Source: Clavaria fumosa
Lineage: Eukaryota > Basidiomycota > Agaricomycetes > Agaricales > Clavariaceae
Reading direction: 5' to 3'
Length of the DNA stretch: 64,000 nucleotides
Assembly: GCA_951802425.1 (NCBI GenBank)
Contig: OX637797.1
Span: 4,278,001-4,342,000, forward strand
How positions within the stretch are numbered: position 1 is the stretch's first letter; each line of letters opens with the position of its first letter. A program made the position numbers and the translations under genes. This document shows positions 1-11,312 of this stretch, piece by piece. The notes under the pieces were generated by a model that was given only the letters and a program-made list of their open reading frames with translations, searched no databases and had not been told where the DNA came from.

Positions 1-320
1 GACCCTTACAGTGCACCAATATTATTAATTGCCCTTACCATGCAATGGCAGTGAATGTCAAGATGCCTCCAACCCAATAATAGCCTTAGTGGCATCAGGG
101 AATTGGGAAAGGGACATACACAAGTACCAAAAGCATAGGCCACCAGGTCATATACAGGTCATATGCAGGTCATATGCAGGTCATATGCTTTTGGTACTTG
201 TGTATGTCCCTTTCCCAATTCCCTGATGCCACTAAGGCTATTATTGAGTTGGAGGCATCTTGACATTCACTGCCATTGCATGGTAAGGGCAATTAATAAT
301 ATTGGTGCACTGTAAGGGTC
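1..320. mobile_element. Foldback MITE with ~136-bp terminal inverted repeats
   Basis: Bases 1-136 and 185-320 are near-perfect reverse complements, starting GACCCTTACAGTGCACC and ending with its complement. The 48-bp centre holds a short direct repeat of AGGTCATATGC. There is no coding capacity, so this is a non-autonomous foldback or MITE-type element. The element begins exactly at the window edge, so its left target duplication cannot be checked. A decayed relative lies near 24440-24570. Confidence 0.85.
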
Positions 321-735
321 AACCCTTGGGGTGAAGGGGTTTCCTTGTATACTTAGCTAACCAGCCACATCTATCCCACTACTGTCACTATGACTGCATG
401 ACTACTGCTATAAACAGGGTTCTAAAGCACTTGTGACTGAGGGATCTCTGGTCTCAACAAACCAATCTTACATGTGCAGAGGCCATAAGGCCATAGATGA
501 AATAAGACAAGTGAATAGCATGGGTCTATGTTAATCACAAGACTCCTAGACAGAAGAACAAGACAAGCAGCATAGAGTGGATAGCACATGGCAAGGAAGG
601 GGAGGAGGCAGAACTGCATTGTGCTGGACAACCCAGGGAAGGAAAAAAAGATCAGGGTCTGGAGGTGGGTTGCTATGAGCAGCATGGACATAGCCTAGGC
701 ACTGTATGCCACACATAAGCAATGACTGATGAACA
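321..735. other. No gene recognised
   Basis: CpG-poor intergenic sequence. The short open frames show no domain, splice pattern or codon bias that would support a gene. Confidence 0.6.
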
Positions 736-751
736 TGAGCAGCCCACTCAC

Positions 752-1567
752 CTCATTGATGCTACACCACATGGCTTGCCTCACTTGCACCTCCTCACTT
801 GTGCCACCTGCCTTACTCACCTTGCCTGTGCCACCCACTCACTCCACTCACACTGTCCACCCTCCATCCTACTTACACCACCTGTGCTACTCACTCTTAG
901 ATTGCCAAACCTAGGTCCTACATACCTACCAAGATCCAATGTGATGCAGGCTGGGACCTCATACAGATACAGGTAAGCCATGCCAGGAGGACCAGGACAC
1001 CCACATCTCTCATAATGTACAAAGTAAGTTGACTGGATGTGTACCTCAAGGTGGGTGTCCAGGACTGCCATGCCCACATGACACACAAAGTTGACTAGAT
1101 GTGAATGTCAAAGTGGGTGTCCTGGATGCCCCATCTCACAAAGTCAGTTAAGTTATGAGTTGAGTTTGTGTCAAAGCTTGAAAGCATGTGTATCAAAGTG
1201 TGTGGCCCACAGCTATCAACACATGGGGGAGACACAATATTGTTGAATGAAGAGAATGTGGAAGAGACAGGAGAGCAGACAATCATACAAGGGCAATGAT
1301 ATGCTGGTACATGGGTGACTATCTGATGATGCTACAGGGGCAACAGGGAGCACCTCAGATGGATGAGGGCTTGAATGGATGCTAGATGGAATGGAAGAAG
1401 AAGGCCCTTAGTTGGTAGTGGAGACAGGAAGGCATAACAATGTCATCCATGTGGACAAGAAATACTGATGAAATGTGAGGTGGCTCCTTGTGACTCCATC
1501 CCTCAGGCCCAGTCCTCTTGGGACTTTGAACCCTGGTCCCTCTGGATTTGCTTATTTGGATCCCCCT
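752..1567. repeat. Left arm of ~0.82-kb inverted repeat
   Basis: This stretch is the reverse complement of 10022-10859 at high identity over its whole length, for example the GGATCCCCCTC inner end and the CATTGATGCTACACC outer end. The 17-bp sequence GAGCAGCCCACTCACCT lies just outside this arm (736-752) and again just outside the partner (10857-10873) in direct orientation. The arrangement resembles a ~10-kb element with long terminal inverted repeats, but no transposase is visible between the arms. Confidence 0.8.
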
Positions 1568-1755
1568 CAACAAGAAATACTGATGAAATGTGGAAGGAAA
1601 ATTGCATTTCTTAAGGTAGATTCATGTGAATATACAATATGGGTGAAGGATGACCAGCAGGGGATGCACATGGGTCGATGATCTGAGGTGTTGTTGAAGG
1701 GTTTTTTAATGTTTTTTAATGTTTTTTGTAATTTTTGGGTTGTGTTTAATGTCTA

Positions 1756-2141
1756 CAATTTCCATGGTTTACATTTTCCCCAAACTTATTTCCCAATGCA
1801 TGCCAAAGCTGCTGACCAAACCAGTCAAAATTCTCCCGTTTATCAAAACCAACCATAGGTTTCCAAAACAAATGCAATGCTATACTGGGCCATCCCATAC
1901 CTATCATATTCCATCCATCTCTTTCCCCTCCCATCACCCACAAAGCAACAATTCCAGCATACAGTCAGAATCCAGCTCTCACAGTCCTCACACAAGTTTG
2001 TACTTGTGGTGACACCTAAATCAAATGGGATCACATTGAAAGATTGAGTATAGTGCATGAATAATACACCCTGAATTACTCTGCCACATCCAGGACTACA
2101 GTTGCCTACCTACAAACCTAAACAACACAAGTACCCATATA
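1756..2141. repeat. Direct repeat copy A (~385 bp)
   Basis: Begins CAATTTCCATGGTTTACA and ends in CACAAGTACCC. It is repeated almost unchanged at 2398-2788 in the same orientation. Short open frames in either copy shift relative to each other, so I treat the repeat as non-coding. Confidence 0.8.
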
Positions 2142-2397
2142 AGTTTGCAGGCCTTACAGCACAAGATCTAACTGTGAAAATCTCTTGAAATTGATCATGG
2201 ATGCTCTAAATGATGACCACTATCATATAACATGCCAAACAGACCAAACTATTTTTCTGCGAATGGTCCCTTGTTGCTCCTATCCTAACAGCATAGTCCT
2301 TGTGCAGATGGAGCATCTGCGCTTTCTTTCACTGCAAGCTAACCACTCAAGCTAGTTTTTTGAGGTTTTGTGTGCCTATATCTACCCCTCTAATCTT

Positions 2398-2788
2398 CAA
2401 TTTCCATGGTTTACATTTTCCCCAAACTTATTTCCCAATGCATGCCAAAGCTGCTGACCAAACCAGTCAAAATCCTCCTGTTTACCAAAACCAACCATAG
2501 GATTCCAAAACAAATGGAATGCTATACTGAGCCATCCCATACCTATCATATTCCATCCCTCTCTCTCCCCTCCCATCACCACAAAGCAACAATTCCAGCA
2601 TACAGTCAGAATCCAGTTCTCACAGTCCTCACACAAGTTTGTACTTGTGGTGACACCTAATCAAATGGGATCACATTGAAAGATTGAGTATAGTGCATGA
2701 ATAATACACCCTGACTTTGTTTCAATTACTCTGCCACATCCAGGACTACAGTTGCCTTCCTACAAACCTAAACAGCACAAGTACCCCT
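2398..2788. repeat. Direct repeat copy B (~390 bp)
   Basis: Second copy of the 1756-2141 repeat, differing by scattered substitutions and small indels such as a 13-bp insertion near 2715. About 255 bp separate the copies. The stretch 2789-3185 that follows shows no recognisable gene. Confidence 0.8.
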
Positions 2789-3185
2789 AACAAGGACCCC
2801 ACATGAAATATTCCCAAACAAAAAAGTCCCCTCTTTTAGTCCTCATTATGTTTTTGATGATGTTTACTCTCATTTGGTGCTGTCCCTCAAAACTCATTTT
2901 TCACCCCAAAAATTCATTTAGGGTTCCTGGGGGTCTTCCAGCAAAAATTGAAATATGGTAGCTGTGAAGTAGTTATTAGTGCTGTTTAGAAGAACATATG
3001 CAACTGACTAATGACTGCATATATGTTGATGTTGTCACATCATGAAGTAGGTCACATGGTGATGCTTGTACCATGAGTAATGCTAGTAATGTGAATAAGA
3101 CTAATGTATCCATATGGCATGTCATGTGCCAGATGAAGGGATTATGCCATGGTATATCATACATATTATCATACATGATATTGGA

Positions 3186-3425
3186 GGCTGCTGGTGGGCC
3201 ATTATTGTTGTTAGCTGCTGGTGCATCATCATCATCAGCTGCTGCTGCTGTCATCAGTCATTGTTGTTGACTGCTGGTGCATTGTTGTTGTCATTGTTGG
3301 CTTCTAGTGTGTCATTGTCATTGGTCATCATCATTGGCTGCTGTTGTGTTGTTGTCATCATTAGCTGCCAGTGTGTCATTGTCATCATCAGCCACTGCTG
3401 CCATCATTGGTCATCATTGGTGTTA
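3186..3425. repeat. Compound trinucleotide repeat (GCT/ATC/GTT/CAT)
   Basis: About 240 bp of interleaved triplets (GCTGCTGGT, CATCATCAT, TTGTTGTT). Every frame translates to low-complexity alanine, serine, isoleucine or cysteine strings. This is a microsatellite-like tract, not a gene. Confidence 0.75.
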
Positions 3426-3524
3426 AGGCCTGTCTTGTCTCATAAATAACACTGAAGGTTGATTTGATGGTGACCAGTCCTGTAAACTCACTAAGGGAAA
3501 AAGACAAGTTGAGAAGAGAGATAT
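3421..3524 (-). repeat. Truncated Gypsy LTR end (same family as 6858-8388)
   Basis: Starts TGTTAAGGCCTGTC, the reverse complement of the LTR terminus that ends the elements at 8388/6858 and 55852. It matches about 100 bp of the LTR 3' end, then is cut off where the next repeat begins. Confidence 0.7.
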
Positions 3525-3855
3525 TATCAGACTGGGTCTCACACAAGTTGAATGTAAGGTCATGACAACAATACTAACATAAGGGGAAAAGAGTACAAAA
3601 TAGGAAACAGCAAAGTACTTATAGCAAACACTCCAGCACTTGCTGGCATTCCCATGCTCAGACCCTGGGATTGTGTGATGTGCCTGAGCCACAGGTCATG
3701 TGATTTTACAATTATGTACTCAGGTCAGGCTAGGATGGGAGGATTATGTAATAGGTTCTAATGGTGATAAGCTAGAGTCTAGATATGGGTGAGCTGGGGT
3801 TGGATGAATGAAGATTGCTGTCTGAGCTCTTAGCTGGTGTGCCAGGGCCTGTAAC
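3525..3855 (-). repeat. Remnant LTR related to the 31076-31384 LTR
   Basis: Shares the ATCAGACTGGGTCTCACAC start and following sequence with the LTR at 31076-31384, and about 120 bp (the ACTCAGGYCAGGCTAG region) with 40620-40750 inside the giant palindrome. The right end reads CCTGTAACA, so on the minus strand it begins TGTTACAGG. No clear target duplication. Confidence 0.55.
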
Positions 3856-4560
3856 ATGAGGTTCCATTGGCTATTTATACTCAAATTCTCATATCTACTA
3901 CATTTGGAAAGATTCAACATGGCTCCTTAACTAGTAATCCTAACATACTGTTTAAGGACTCTAAATTAAGGAGAACTCAGTGGCATTACATATCAGGTAA
4001 GATCATAATTATATCTCATGTCCTCATTGAGATATTTTTTCTCAAAGGTTCTACATATTCTAAAAATAATCAAAATGAGTCAGGATGATTCATTTCTTGA
4101 GTTCCAGTCATTGGGGATTGTGGGGAAGGACCCCACAATCACCCCTGATCACTTCTATGAAGTTCCACAACTTTCTGCGATGTTCCTGGCCTTGATCACA
4201 TCATTATCTTGTTGATACTTCCTCTGCTTCCTCTTATCTCCCCCAGACTAGTCATAATTAAGTGTACTAGCTCTATTTAGCATGTGTTTCAGCTGTATTC
4301 TATGCCAGATACATACTAGTCACACCCTAGTACAAAGGGAGATGAGGGGAAGGCCAAGGGACTGCACATAAAGGTTGTGGGCACACAGTCCACTCATAGG
4401 ATGACCTGTCCATATTTGGTAGTGCAGCAGTGTCAGCCATCACTGCTGATCACTGCCCCCCACCACCATGGGAACCAGGCCAAACTGCCAGCCCTCAATT
4501 GCTTGATTGAGGTCTGATCGTGATTGGGACTGCCCCACAATGCCAGAGTGGTGCCAAACT
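3856..4560 (-). repeat. Dispersed LTR-like repeat, copy 1
   Basis: Reverse-complement match to 25400-26013. It carries a TATAAATAG box on the minus strand near 3870 and a 10-bp stem hairpin (GATTGTGGGG/CCCCACAATC) at about 4113-4137. The conserved TATA box and the conserved hairpin suggest an LTR with its U3 to the right. The ends are not defined well enough to call TG...CA termini. Confidence 0.6.
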
Positions 4561-5560
4561 CACACCAGCGAGTTCACAACCCTTTAGCTCAGCTGCAAAA
4601 GCTCCGCACCTCTTGTAAACTCACAGATATTACCTTATGGACCTTCTCAACACTTTTGTCTGTTCAGCCTTTCCCACTTAGAGCCTCCCTTTAACAATAC
4701 TTTATTAATACTAGGATGTAGCCTAAACAGTAGTAAAACCAGCTTGAGGGAGTAAATAACAGTTATTTCCTTCTGCCTTTATGCATTTAAGGGTAACAAG
4801 GCAGTGGAAATTCAATGGTAAAGACCATTTGTTTGTGCAGTTTTTTATTCCTACTGTAGAGCCATTTCTTTCTCTCCTAGTACCACTTTCCATAGTTTAA
4901 GTCATATTGGGAGTAAGTCTACATGGGTAAGTAGTACAGAATAGGTAGAGGACTAAGAGAGAGCATGAGGGATGATTGAAGAGATGCATAAGGTGCTGAA
5001 CTGCTTGTTCAAGGGGCTAGGTACTATAGACCATTAAGTACCCTAACAGACCATAGGTGGCAAGGACATCAGACATGAGCAAGGAGGTTTCATGTCATGA
5101 TTATCTGCATTTTATGGGCCACTGGGCCACAGACTGACAAGGAGTCAGATTCCCAGGGATGGCCTGACCATGTCTGGCAGGAAACCATGCAGCCATGGCT
5201 CAGTCATTCCATTCCACCAGTCAGATGTTCATTGCAATTCCATGCAGCACCAAACAACCAGATCCTCAGGGGAATTTATATAAATTGGCTCAGTCATCCC
5301 ATATTTGGAGGCTACATCCAGAAAAGACAAGTTGTTGGTGCCTCATCGGTGATGCATGCTGGTGCCTCATTGACAACCACAGTCACTAAGTCACTATGAA
5401 ACACACCTTGCAAGCCAGTCACTATGGTCCACAGCAATGACACCCCCCCTTGGTGTGCACATGGTTGCCTGATTGTGAACTCAAGAAGCACAGTGGGAGA
5501 CCTAACACTTAGGAAACATCTGCATGAGACCTACATGAGGGGGAATCCCATCATGCAACA
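4561..5560. other. No gene recognised
   Basis: CpG-poor sequence with only short open frames lacking domains. I see nothing supportable here. Confidence 0.55.
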
Positions 5561-5569
5561 CATCCAAAA

Positions 5570-5715
5570 CATGCATGGGGGAGGTGCAGGCACACATACC
5601 CTCACAGGCATGCAGGCTCTCACAGGCATGCAGGGGAGGCGCAGGCACACATACCCTCACAGGCGCACAGGCTCTCACAGGCATTGTGCCAGTGTGCAGG
5701 CTCTCACAGAAGCAT
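5570..5715. repeat. Short minisatellite (CACAGGCATGCAGGCTCT type)
   Basis: Variants of CTCACAGGCATGCAGG and GCACACATACCCTCACAGG recur about six times. The frames crossing it are arginine/threonine low complexity. Confidence 0.65.
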
Positions 5716-5974
5716 CATCTCCTTGTCCTGAGGGCCTTCTGCCTTCCAGATCTTGAAACAGGATGAAACTAACAGGTTTGTGAGCATGTGACCTTGGATG
5801 TCAACAAGTGTATGTGGGGCTAGCAACAAGTCCAGGTAAGCTCATGACCTTGAATGCCCTTGATGCCCTCAAGCATGTTGCAAGGATTGGCTAGACCCCA
5901 TCACAGGGCATGCTATTGGGTTGATCTAGCAAGTCAAAGCAGAATGCACCATTCTAGTGAGCTGAAGTACTCAC

Positions 5975-6205
5975 CATTCAAGGAGTCTTCAAACATTGCC
6001 AATCTGAAATGTTTTGCATGGCCTGTGTTGTGATCCACCATAACAGTGGCATCAACAACTTTTCCATATGCAGAAAAGAATTCATGCATGGATTCTGACA
6101 TCATGTTGGATGACAGACCACCAATGAAGTACTGCACACTTCTGAGATGCTCATTTTTTGGGGTATGGTGCACTTTGGGTCAATGGTCTTGCCATCTGCA
6201 TGTGA
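5975..6205 (-). pseudogene. Captured RRM gene fragment (Hrp1/Musashi-type RNA-binding protein)
   Basis: On the minus strand the translation reads DGKTIDPK (the typical linker before a second RRM), then YFIGGLSSN (RNP2-like) and a segment ending HAKHFRLAMFED (degenerate RNP1). It stops at a preserved splice donor (GTGAGT, 5969-5974). The order DGK-IDPK, then FVGGL, then GKVVDATVM is characteristic of the hnRNP A/Hrp1 family. Neither the first RRM nor the rest of the gene is nearby, and repeats flank both sides, so this is a gene fragment carried in repeat DNA. RNP1 has lost conserved glycine/phenylalanine positions, suggesting no function. Confidence 0.7.
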
Positions 6206-6220
6206 TGATGGCATTGACAC

Positions 6221-6372
6221 ATGTGGCAAAGGATCAAACAGGAAGTGAAATGAAGGGTGAGAAGCATTACCAAAGGATCAAACAGCGAGTGAAATGCAGG
6301 TGAGAAAGACTACCAAAGGATCAAACAATGAGTGAAATGCAGGTGAGAAAGGCTACCAAGGGATCAAAGAAT
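6221..6372. repeat. ~43-bp tandem repeat, about 3.5 copies
   Basis: Unit resembling ACCAAAGGATCAAACARYGA followed by GTGAAATGCAGGTGAGAAAG, repeated head to tail. It adjoins the captured RRM fragment. Confidence 0.75.
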
Positions 6373-6857
6373 GTTGTTAAGGCCATATGGAAATAAGACG
6401 AAGTGACTGGGATGCAGAGGAGGTAGGAAACTACAGAGGAGACAGATACAATGTCCAACAAAGCTTGAAGGCAGGATGCACTAGAATCACAAAGGCAACA
6501 AGCCTGAGGAACTTAAAGAAAAGTGGAGTGCATCAGAGTCATGAGAGCAGCAAAGAGCCTGAGCATACCAATGAAGAGGAGCAAGAAGGGCAACTCCAAA
6601 GGGTCCAGCAACTCCATAATGGAGTGTCTGTCATGTAGATTCATGGGAGGGACAAAAACTGAACACCAAGCTAATACTCAGAGTAACCTCTATCTGCTAT
6701 TAGAACTGCCATTAGAGATGGGGTGTGTGGCATGGACAGAATATTTCAGCAGGCCTGGCTACACAAAGGTGGAGGCTGCCAACCTGGATGAATGCAGAGG
6801 CAGCTTGAGCTGCAGATCCAGGCAGCTGGGGCACAGAGGCAGCACAAACTGGAAATC
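6373..6857. other. No gene recognised
   Basis: Open frames up to about 119 codons exist but show no recognisable domain, and the composition matches the surrounding CpG-depleted repeats. Confidence 0.5.
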
Positions 6858-8388
6858 TGTTAGGGCCTGTCCCATCTCATAAATAGCACTGTAAGTTGAT
6901 TTGTTGATGACCAATCCTGAAAACTCACTAAGACAAATCAACTGTTGAGCACAATTGAGAATACTCAGTCCTGGAAGGTTGCGAAGACATCTGATGAAGT
7001 GTAAGAACAGAAAAAGACAAGTTGGAAGAGGGGAGATGTCACTGGAAATGTTGCAGAGTTGGTAGATGAAGCATAAAGAGGGAAAAAGATGAGTCGAGAG
7101 AGGGAAGGCATTGCTGAGAAGGTCATGAAGTCAACCAATGAACCATAGAAAGAGAGATAGATGAGTTGGGAGAAACAGATATCACTGAGAAGGTTGTGAA
7201 GTAGACCAATGAAGCATAAAGAAGGAAATAGATGAGATGGGAGAAAGAGATGTTGTTGAAAGGGTCATGAGTGGTTGCAATGATGTCAAGAAGTGAATTG
7301 GTGAAGGCAATGACTTTGCCAACTGATGAGAGAACCTGTATGGTTCAAAGAATCAGTACCAAGATGATGGAAAAGAAATACTTAGGCACATGAGTCATAT
7401 GAGCATGGAGGACAAGTTTAGAGGAGAGCAGAGTGTGTCTTGGTGTTGTCAAGGTCACCAAGTGAGACAAGACCTATCAATCATGGTGGTCCCAAGCTCA
7501 AAGGGTGTAATAGCCTCAAGCTTAAACTGAAGTGCATCAATATCAAGTATACAGTACCATATGTACATGCGAGACTTATATATGTGCATACAGAGAGTGT
7601 AACTAATCAGGAAAAGTGCAGAGGTCACAAGGCAACAAGACTATAGTAGTATGGGGTATGTTCAGTTGTAAAGTGACTAGGCATGTGTTCTACTAAGGTT
7701 GAGAGGGGTTAGAAACACATAAGTAAGGTCATGAAGATGACCTGTCATGGATTGCAACCTGGTTAAATAATCATATACATAGCTATAACTACAGGGGGAT
7801 CCTTGGATCATAACTATCATAGTTATAGACTACTGGGGGCAAGAAGGAGAGCATATTTGAAAGGTAAATGCAGCTGACTGTTGGTGGTGCATTTGGGTGT
7901 TAAGGTCATGGCATCATGAGGTGGGTCACATGGGTGATGCTAGTGATGCAGGTGACCTTGGGTGGGGGGTCACATGAGTAATGCTGGTAATGCGAGTAAC
8001 ACTGGTAGCACTGGTAGTGTCAGTAGCACCAGTGACACTGGTAACACTGATGATGCTGGTAATGTATTAGTGCTGGTAGTGGTAGCACCAGAGGTGCCAT
8101 GCAGCAAGTCATGTGCCAGCTGAAGAGGATGTGCAATGGTGTGTTGTGCATCAAGATGGTGGGTCCAGGCAAAGTATTTGCATGGGGTGAGGTGGAGAGG
8201 GGCATCATGAGTATGGCATGGTGGTTGTGAGTGTCATGTAAATGTGGGGTAGGTTGGAGAGGCTCCTGGAAGAGGATGGCAGGTTCCAGAAGTGTGTAGA
8301 GGAGCTTGCAAGGTTGTAGAGGGCCATCAGGAGGTTCACAGGTTGGTAGAGTTGGCTTGGGCAAGGTAGAAATGAATGGGTCCTGACA
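6858..8388 (-). mobile_element. Solo LTR of a Ty3/Gypsy element (1531 bp)
   Basis: Begins TGTTAGGGCC and ends GGTCCTGACA. It is flanked by the perfect 5-bp duplication AAATC (6853-6857 and 8389-8393). It is the reverse complement of the plus-strand LTR at 54382-55852, including the internal ~70-bp degenerate repeats and the GTTACCAGCATTAC-rich segment. No internal region remains, so it most likely arose by LTR-LTR recombination. It is strongly CpG-depleted relative to 54382-55852, so it is probably much older. Confidence 0.9.
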
Positions 8389-9660
8389 AAATCCAGGCAA
8401 CTGAGGTGTTAGAGCAATTAGCCACAGCCACAGGAGCACTGAACTGAGGCACACAGTGGGCCAAGGCAGGAGGACCAGGCAGAAATGCCAAGTTTCCACC
8501 TCTGGTTCCCCCTTCACTATGCAAAACTGTGCAGTGGGGAGCAGCACCCATCTGCCAGAGCTGAGGCTCTGCAGCCACAGGTGCAAGTCTGCAGAAATGG
8601 GGAAGCAGCACCCATGTGAGGGGCCTGAGGGACAGGTTAAATTAGCAATGATATTTATTGAATTACATGGGACCATTCATGTACAGGACTTGAGGGGCCA
8701 CAGCTGCAGAAGGGCAAAGTGAGGAGCAGTGGCTGTGTTCTGGGGCTGAGGGACTGCAGAGCAGGAGCAGCATCTGAATGCAGGATCTCAGGGACCCAGC
8801 CACAGCTGCATGCGAGTCCACAGAGAGGGAAGAAGCCTCAAGTGCACCATGGCATCCCCACACAGGAGCCAGGGACTGTGGCTGCAGCCAGGCACAATAT
8901 CACAGCCACAGATGCTCACACAGAGAGAAAGCAGTATCCAGCTTGGGTGAGGGACCACAGCTGCAGCTGGACACAAGTCCACAGAGTGGGAGCTGCATCT
9001 GAGCATAGGAGCTGAGGGATCAGCCCCAGCCAGGTGCAAGACCACAGAGAGAGTGGCATCTGCACATGGGAGCCAAGGGAGAGGGGAGCTGAGGGGGCAA
9101 CCCATGGCTACAGCTGGGCAGAGGACTCAAGGGGCTGCAGCTGACACTAGACACAAGTCTGTGGAGCTGAGGCTGGGCATAAGCCCACAACATGGGGAAC
9201 ATCAGCTGAAGGAGTGTAGCAATAGCTGCACACAAGTCCAGCCAAGAGGGTCAGATGGAGTCATGTATATGATGTAGAGACCCAGGCACAGGACCTGAGG
9301 GGCCACAGCTGGGCTGAGCACTTGGGCCAGGTGCTAGGCCACAGATCCATAGCTGGACCCACAGAGTGGGGGGGGGGGGGGCAGCACCTGAGCACAGAGC
9401 TAAAAGACTGCAGTTGTGGCCTGGCACAAGTCCCATAGTGGGGGTGATGTCCATGCATGGGAGCAGAGCCTGCTGGCCAGGAGGACCAATGGTGGGCATA
9501 TGCAATGCCTGCTGGCCAACAGGGTTGGTGGGGACACATGCAATGTGAGAGATCCCAGTGCAGGACCTGAGGGGCCACAGCCAAGGCTGGGCACAATCCC
9601 ACAGAGTGGGGAGCAGCATCTTCATGCAGAGCTGAAGGATGACAACTGCAGCAGGCACAA
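8389..9660. repeat. Degenerate minisatellite array
   Basis: Motifs such as GGGGCCACAGC, CACAGAGTGGGGAGCAGCATC and CTGAGGGGCCACAG recur irregularly at roughly 80-100 bp spacing. A 14-base G run lies at 9368-9381. Long minus-strand frames are leucine/cysteine/proline low complexity produced by the repeats. Confidence 0.65.
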
Positions 9661-9707
9661 GACCCTAGAGTGGGGTGCAGCATCCTGGATGTGGGGGCAG
9701 GGCCTGC

Positions 9708-9836
9708 TGGCCAAGTGGAACAATGGCAGGCTCATGCAGTGCCTGCTGGCCAAGTGGAACAATGGCAGGCTCATGCAGTGCCTGCTGGCCAAGAGGAACA
9801 ATGGCAGGCTCATGCAGTGCCTGCTGGCCAAGAGGA
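9708..9836. repeat. 39-bp tandem repeat, 3-4 copies
   Basis: The unit TGCCTGCTGGCCAAGTGGAA followed by CAATGGCAGGCTCATGCAG repeats head to tail with one or two changes per copy. Related sequence occurs at 9468-9530. Confidence 0.85.
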
Positions 9837-10021
9837 TTGGCAAAATGGGTGCCCAAGTGCCTGACAGGAATGAGAATGTTGGGGAATAGAAGGCAAGGGT
9901 CTTTCCAGAGCTGTAGGTATCTTGGAGGTCCCAGGGCTGTCCTAAGACACCCTGTGTGACACCCTGCCTGGAGGACCAGGGCAGGGTGCAGCAGGATGTG
10001 GACACAGACACAAAATTGGCT

Positions 10022-10859
10022 GCACCAGTACCCCCTCCTTCAGAGGGGGATCCAAATAAGCAAATCCAGAGGGACCAGGGTTTGAAGTCCCAAGAAGACT
10101 GGGCCTGAGGGATGGAGTCACAAGGAGCCACCTCACATTTCATCCATATTTCTTGTCCACATGGATGACATTGTTATGCCTTCCTGTCTCCACTACCAAC
10201 TAAGGGCCTTCTTCTTCCATTCCATCTAGCATCCATTCAAGCCCTCATCCATCTGAGGTGCTCCCTGTTGCCCCTGTAGCACCATCAGATAGTCACCCAT
10301 GTACCAGCATATCATTGCCCTTGTAGGATTGTCTGCTCTCCTGTCTCTTCCCCATTCTCTTCATTCAACAATATTGTGTCTCCCCCATGTGTTGATAGCT
10401 GTGGGCCACACACTTTGATACAGATGCTTTCAAGCTTTGATACAAACTCAACTCATAACTTAACTGACTTTGTGAGATGGGCATCCAGGACACCCACTTT
10501 GACATTCACATCTAGTCAACTTTGTGTGTCATGTGGGCATGGCAGTCCTGGACACCCACCTTGAGGTACACATCCAGTCAACTTACTTTGTACATTATGA
10601 GAGATGTGGGTGACCTGGTCCTCCTGGCATGGCTTACCTGTATCTCTATGAGGTCCCAGCCTGCATCACATTGGATCTTGGTAGGTATGTAGGACCTAGG
10701 TTTGGCAATCTAAGAGTGAGTAGCACAGGTGGTGTAAGTAGGATGGAGGGTGGACAGTGTGAGTGGAGTGAGTGGGTGGTACAGGCAAGGTGAGTAAGGC
10801 AGGTGGGCACAAGTGAGGAGGTGCAAGTGAGGCAAGCCATGTGGTGTAGCACCAATGAG
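10022..10859. repeat. Right arm of ~0.82-kb inverted repeat
   Basis: Reverse complement of 752-1567. It starts at GAGGGGGATCCAAATAAGC and runs to GTAGCACCAATG. Differences from the left arm are scattered substitutions and 1-3 bp indels. Confidence 0.8.
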
Positions 10860-10985
10860 CAGCCCACTCACCTCTGCCTTACTCACCTTGCCTGTACCAC
10901 CCACTCACTCCACTCACACTGTCCACCCTCCATCCTACTTACACCACCTGTGCTACTCACTCTTAGATTGCCAAACCTAGGTCCT
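10691..10985. repeat. Secondary hairpin, ~110-bp arms
   Basis: The outer part of the right arm (10691-10801) is followed after ~70 bp by its own reverse complement (10873-10985), from AGGACCTAGGTTTGGC to GCCAAACCTAGGTCCT. The arms are essentially perfect. The hairpin ends exactly where the Copia LTR begins. Confidence 0.8.
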
Positions 10986-11282
10986 TGACGATGAACATAC
11001 GCCTCGCCCATACTCGACCGGATCCGCACTCCCGCCCAGCCGGATCCGTGCCTCGTGACTGTCGGTTTGCCTCCCACTGTTGATGGACTCCTTTTGCTGT
11101 TTGGACTTTGTGCTTCGTGCACTTCTTTTTACTTTATATACTTCGTACCCTTGATAGTGGGAGTTCAGGCGCTCTTGTTCTCCCGTGTGAACTCCAGGTT
11201 CGTTGCCTATGTCTGTCGTCTCGCATCAATGATTTAACGCGCTCTTGTTCTCCTGCGTGAACTCCAGCTGCGCCTGCTGTAA
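10986..11282 (+). repeat. 5' LTR of outer Copia element
   Basis: Begins TGACGATGAACATACG and ends just before the primer-binding site. It contains two copies of a GCTCTTGTTCTCC...TGAACTCCAG motif, also found as a pair in the inner element's LTR. A fragment of the same LTR recurs inverted at 19784-19901. Confidence 0.8.
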
Positions 11283-11294
11283 GATTATGAGACC
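11283..11294 (+). promoter_or_regulatory. Primer-binding site, tRNA-Met anticodon-arm type
   Basis: GATTATGAGACC directly follows the LTR. Its complement, GGTCTCATAATC, matches the anticodon arm of eukaryotic elongator tRNA-Met (CAT anticodon). Copia-class elements are known to prime from internal tRNA halves, so this fits. The inner element has the identical site. Confidence 0.7.
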
Positions 11295-11312
11295 TGTGCC
11301 TGACTCTCTCGA

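Noticed and set aside
817..1573. Small open frames in the inverted-repeat arms as paired genes
   Set aside because: Frames are short, differ between arms because of indels, and show no domain.
8389..9660. CRISPR-like array
   Set aside because: Repeats are degenerate, variable in spacing and without unique spacers; the genome is eukaryotic.
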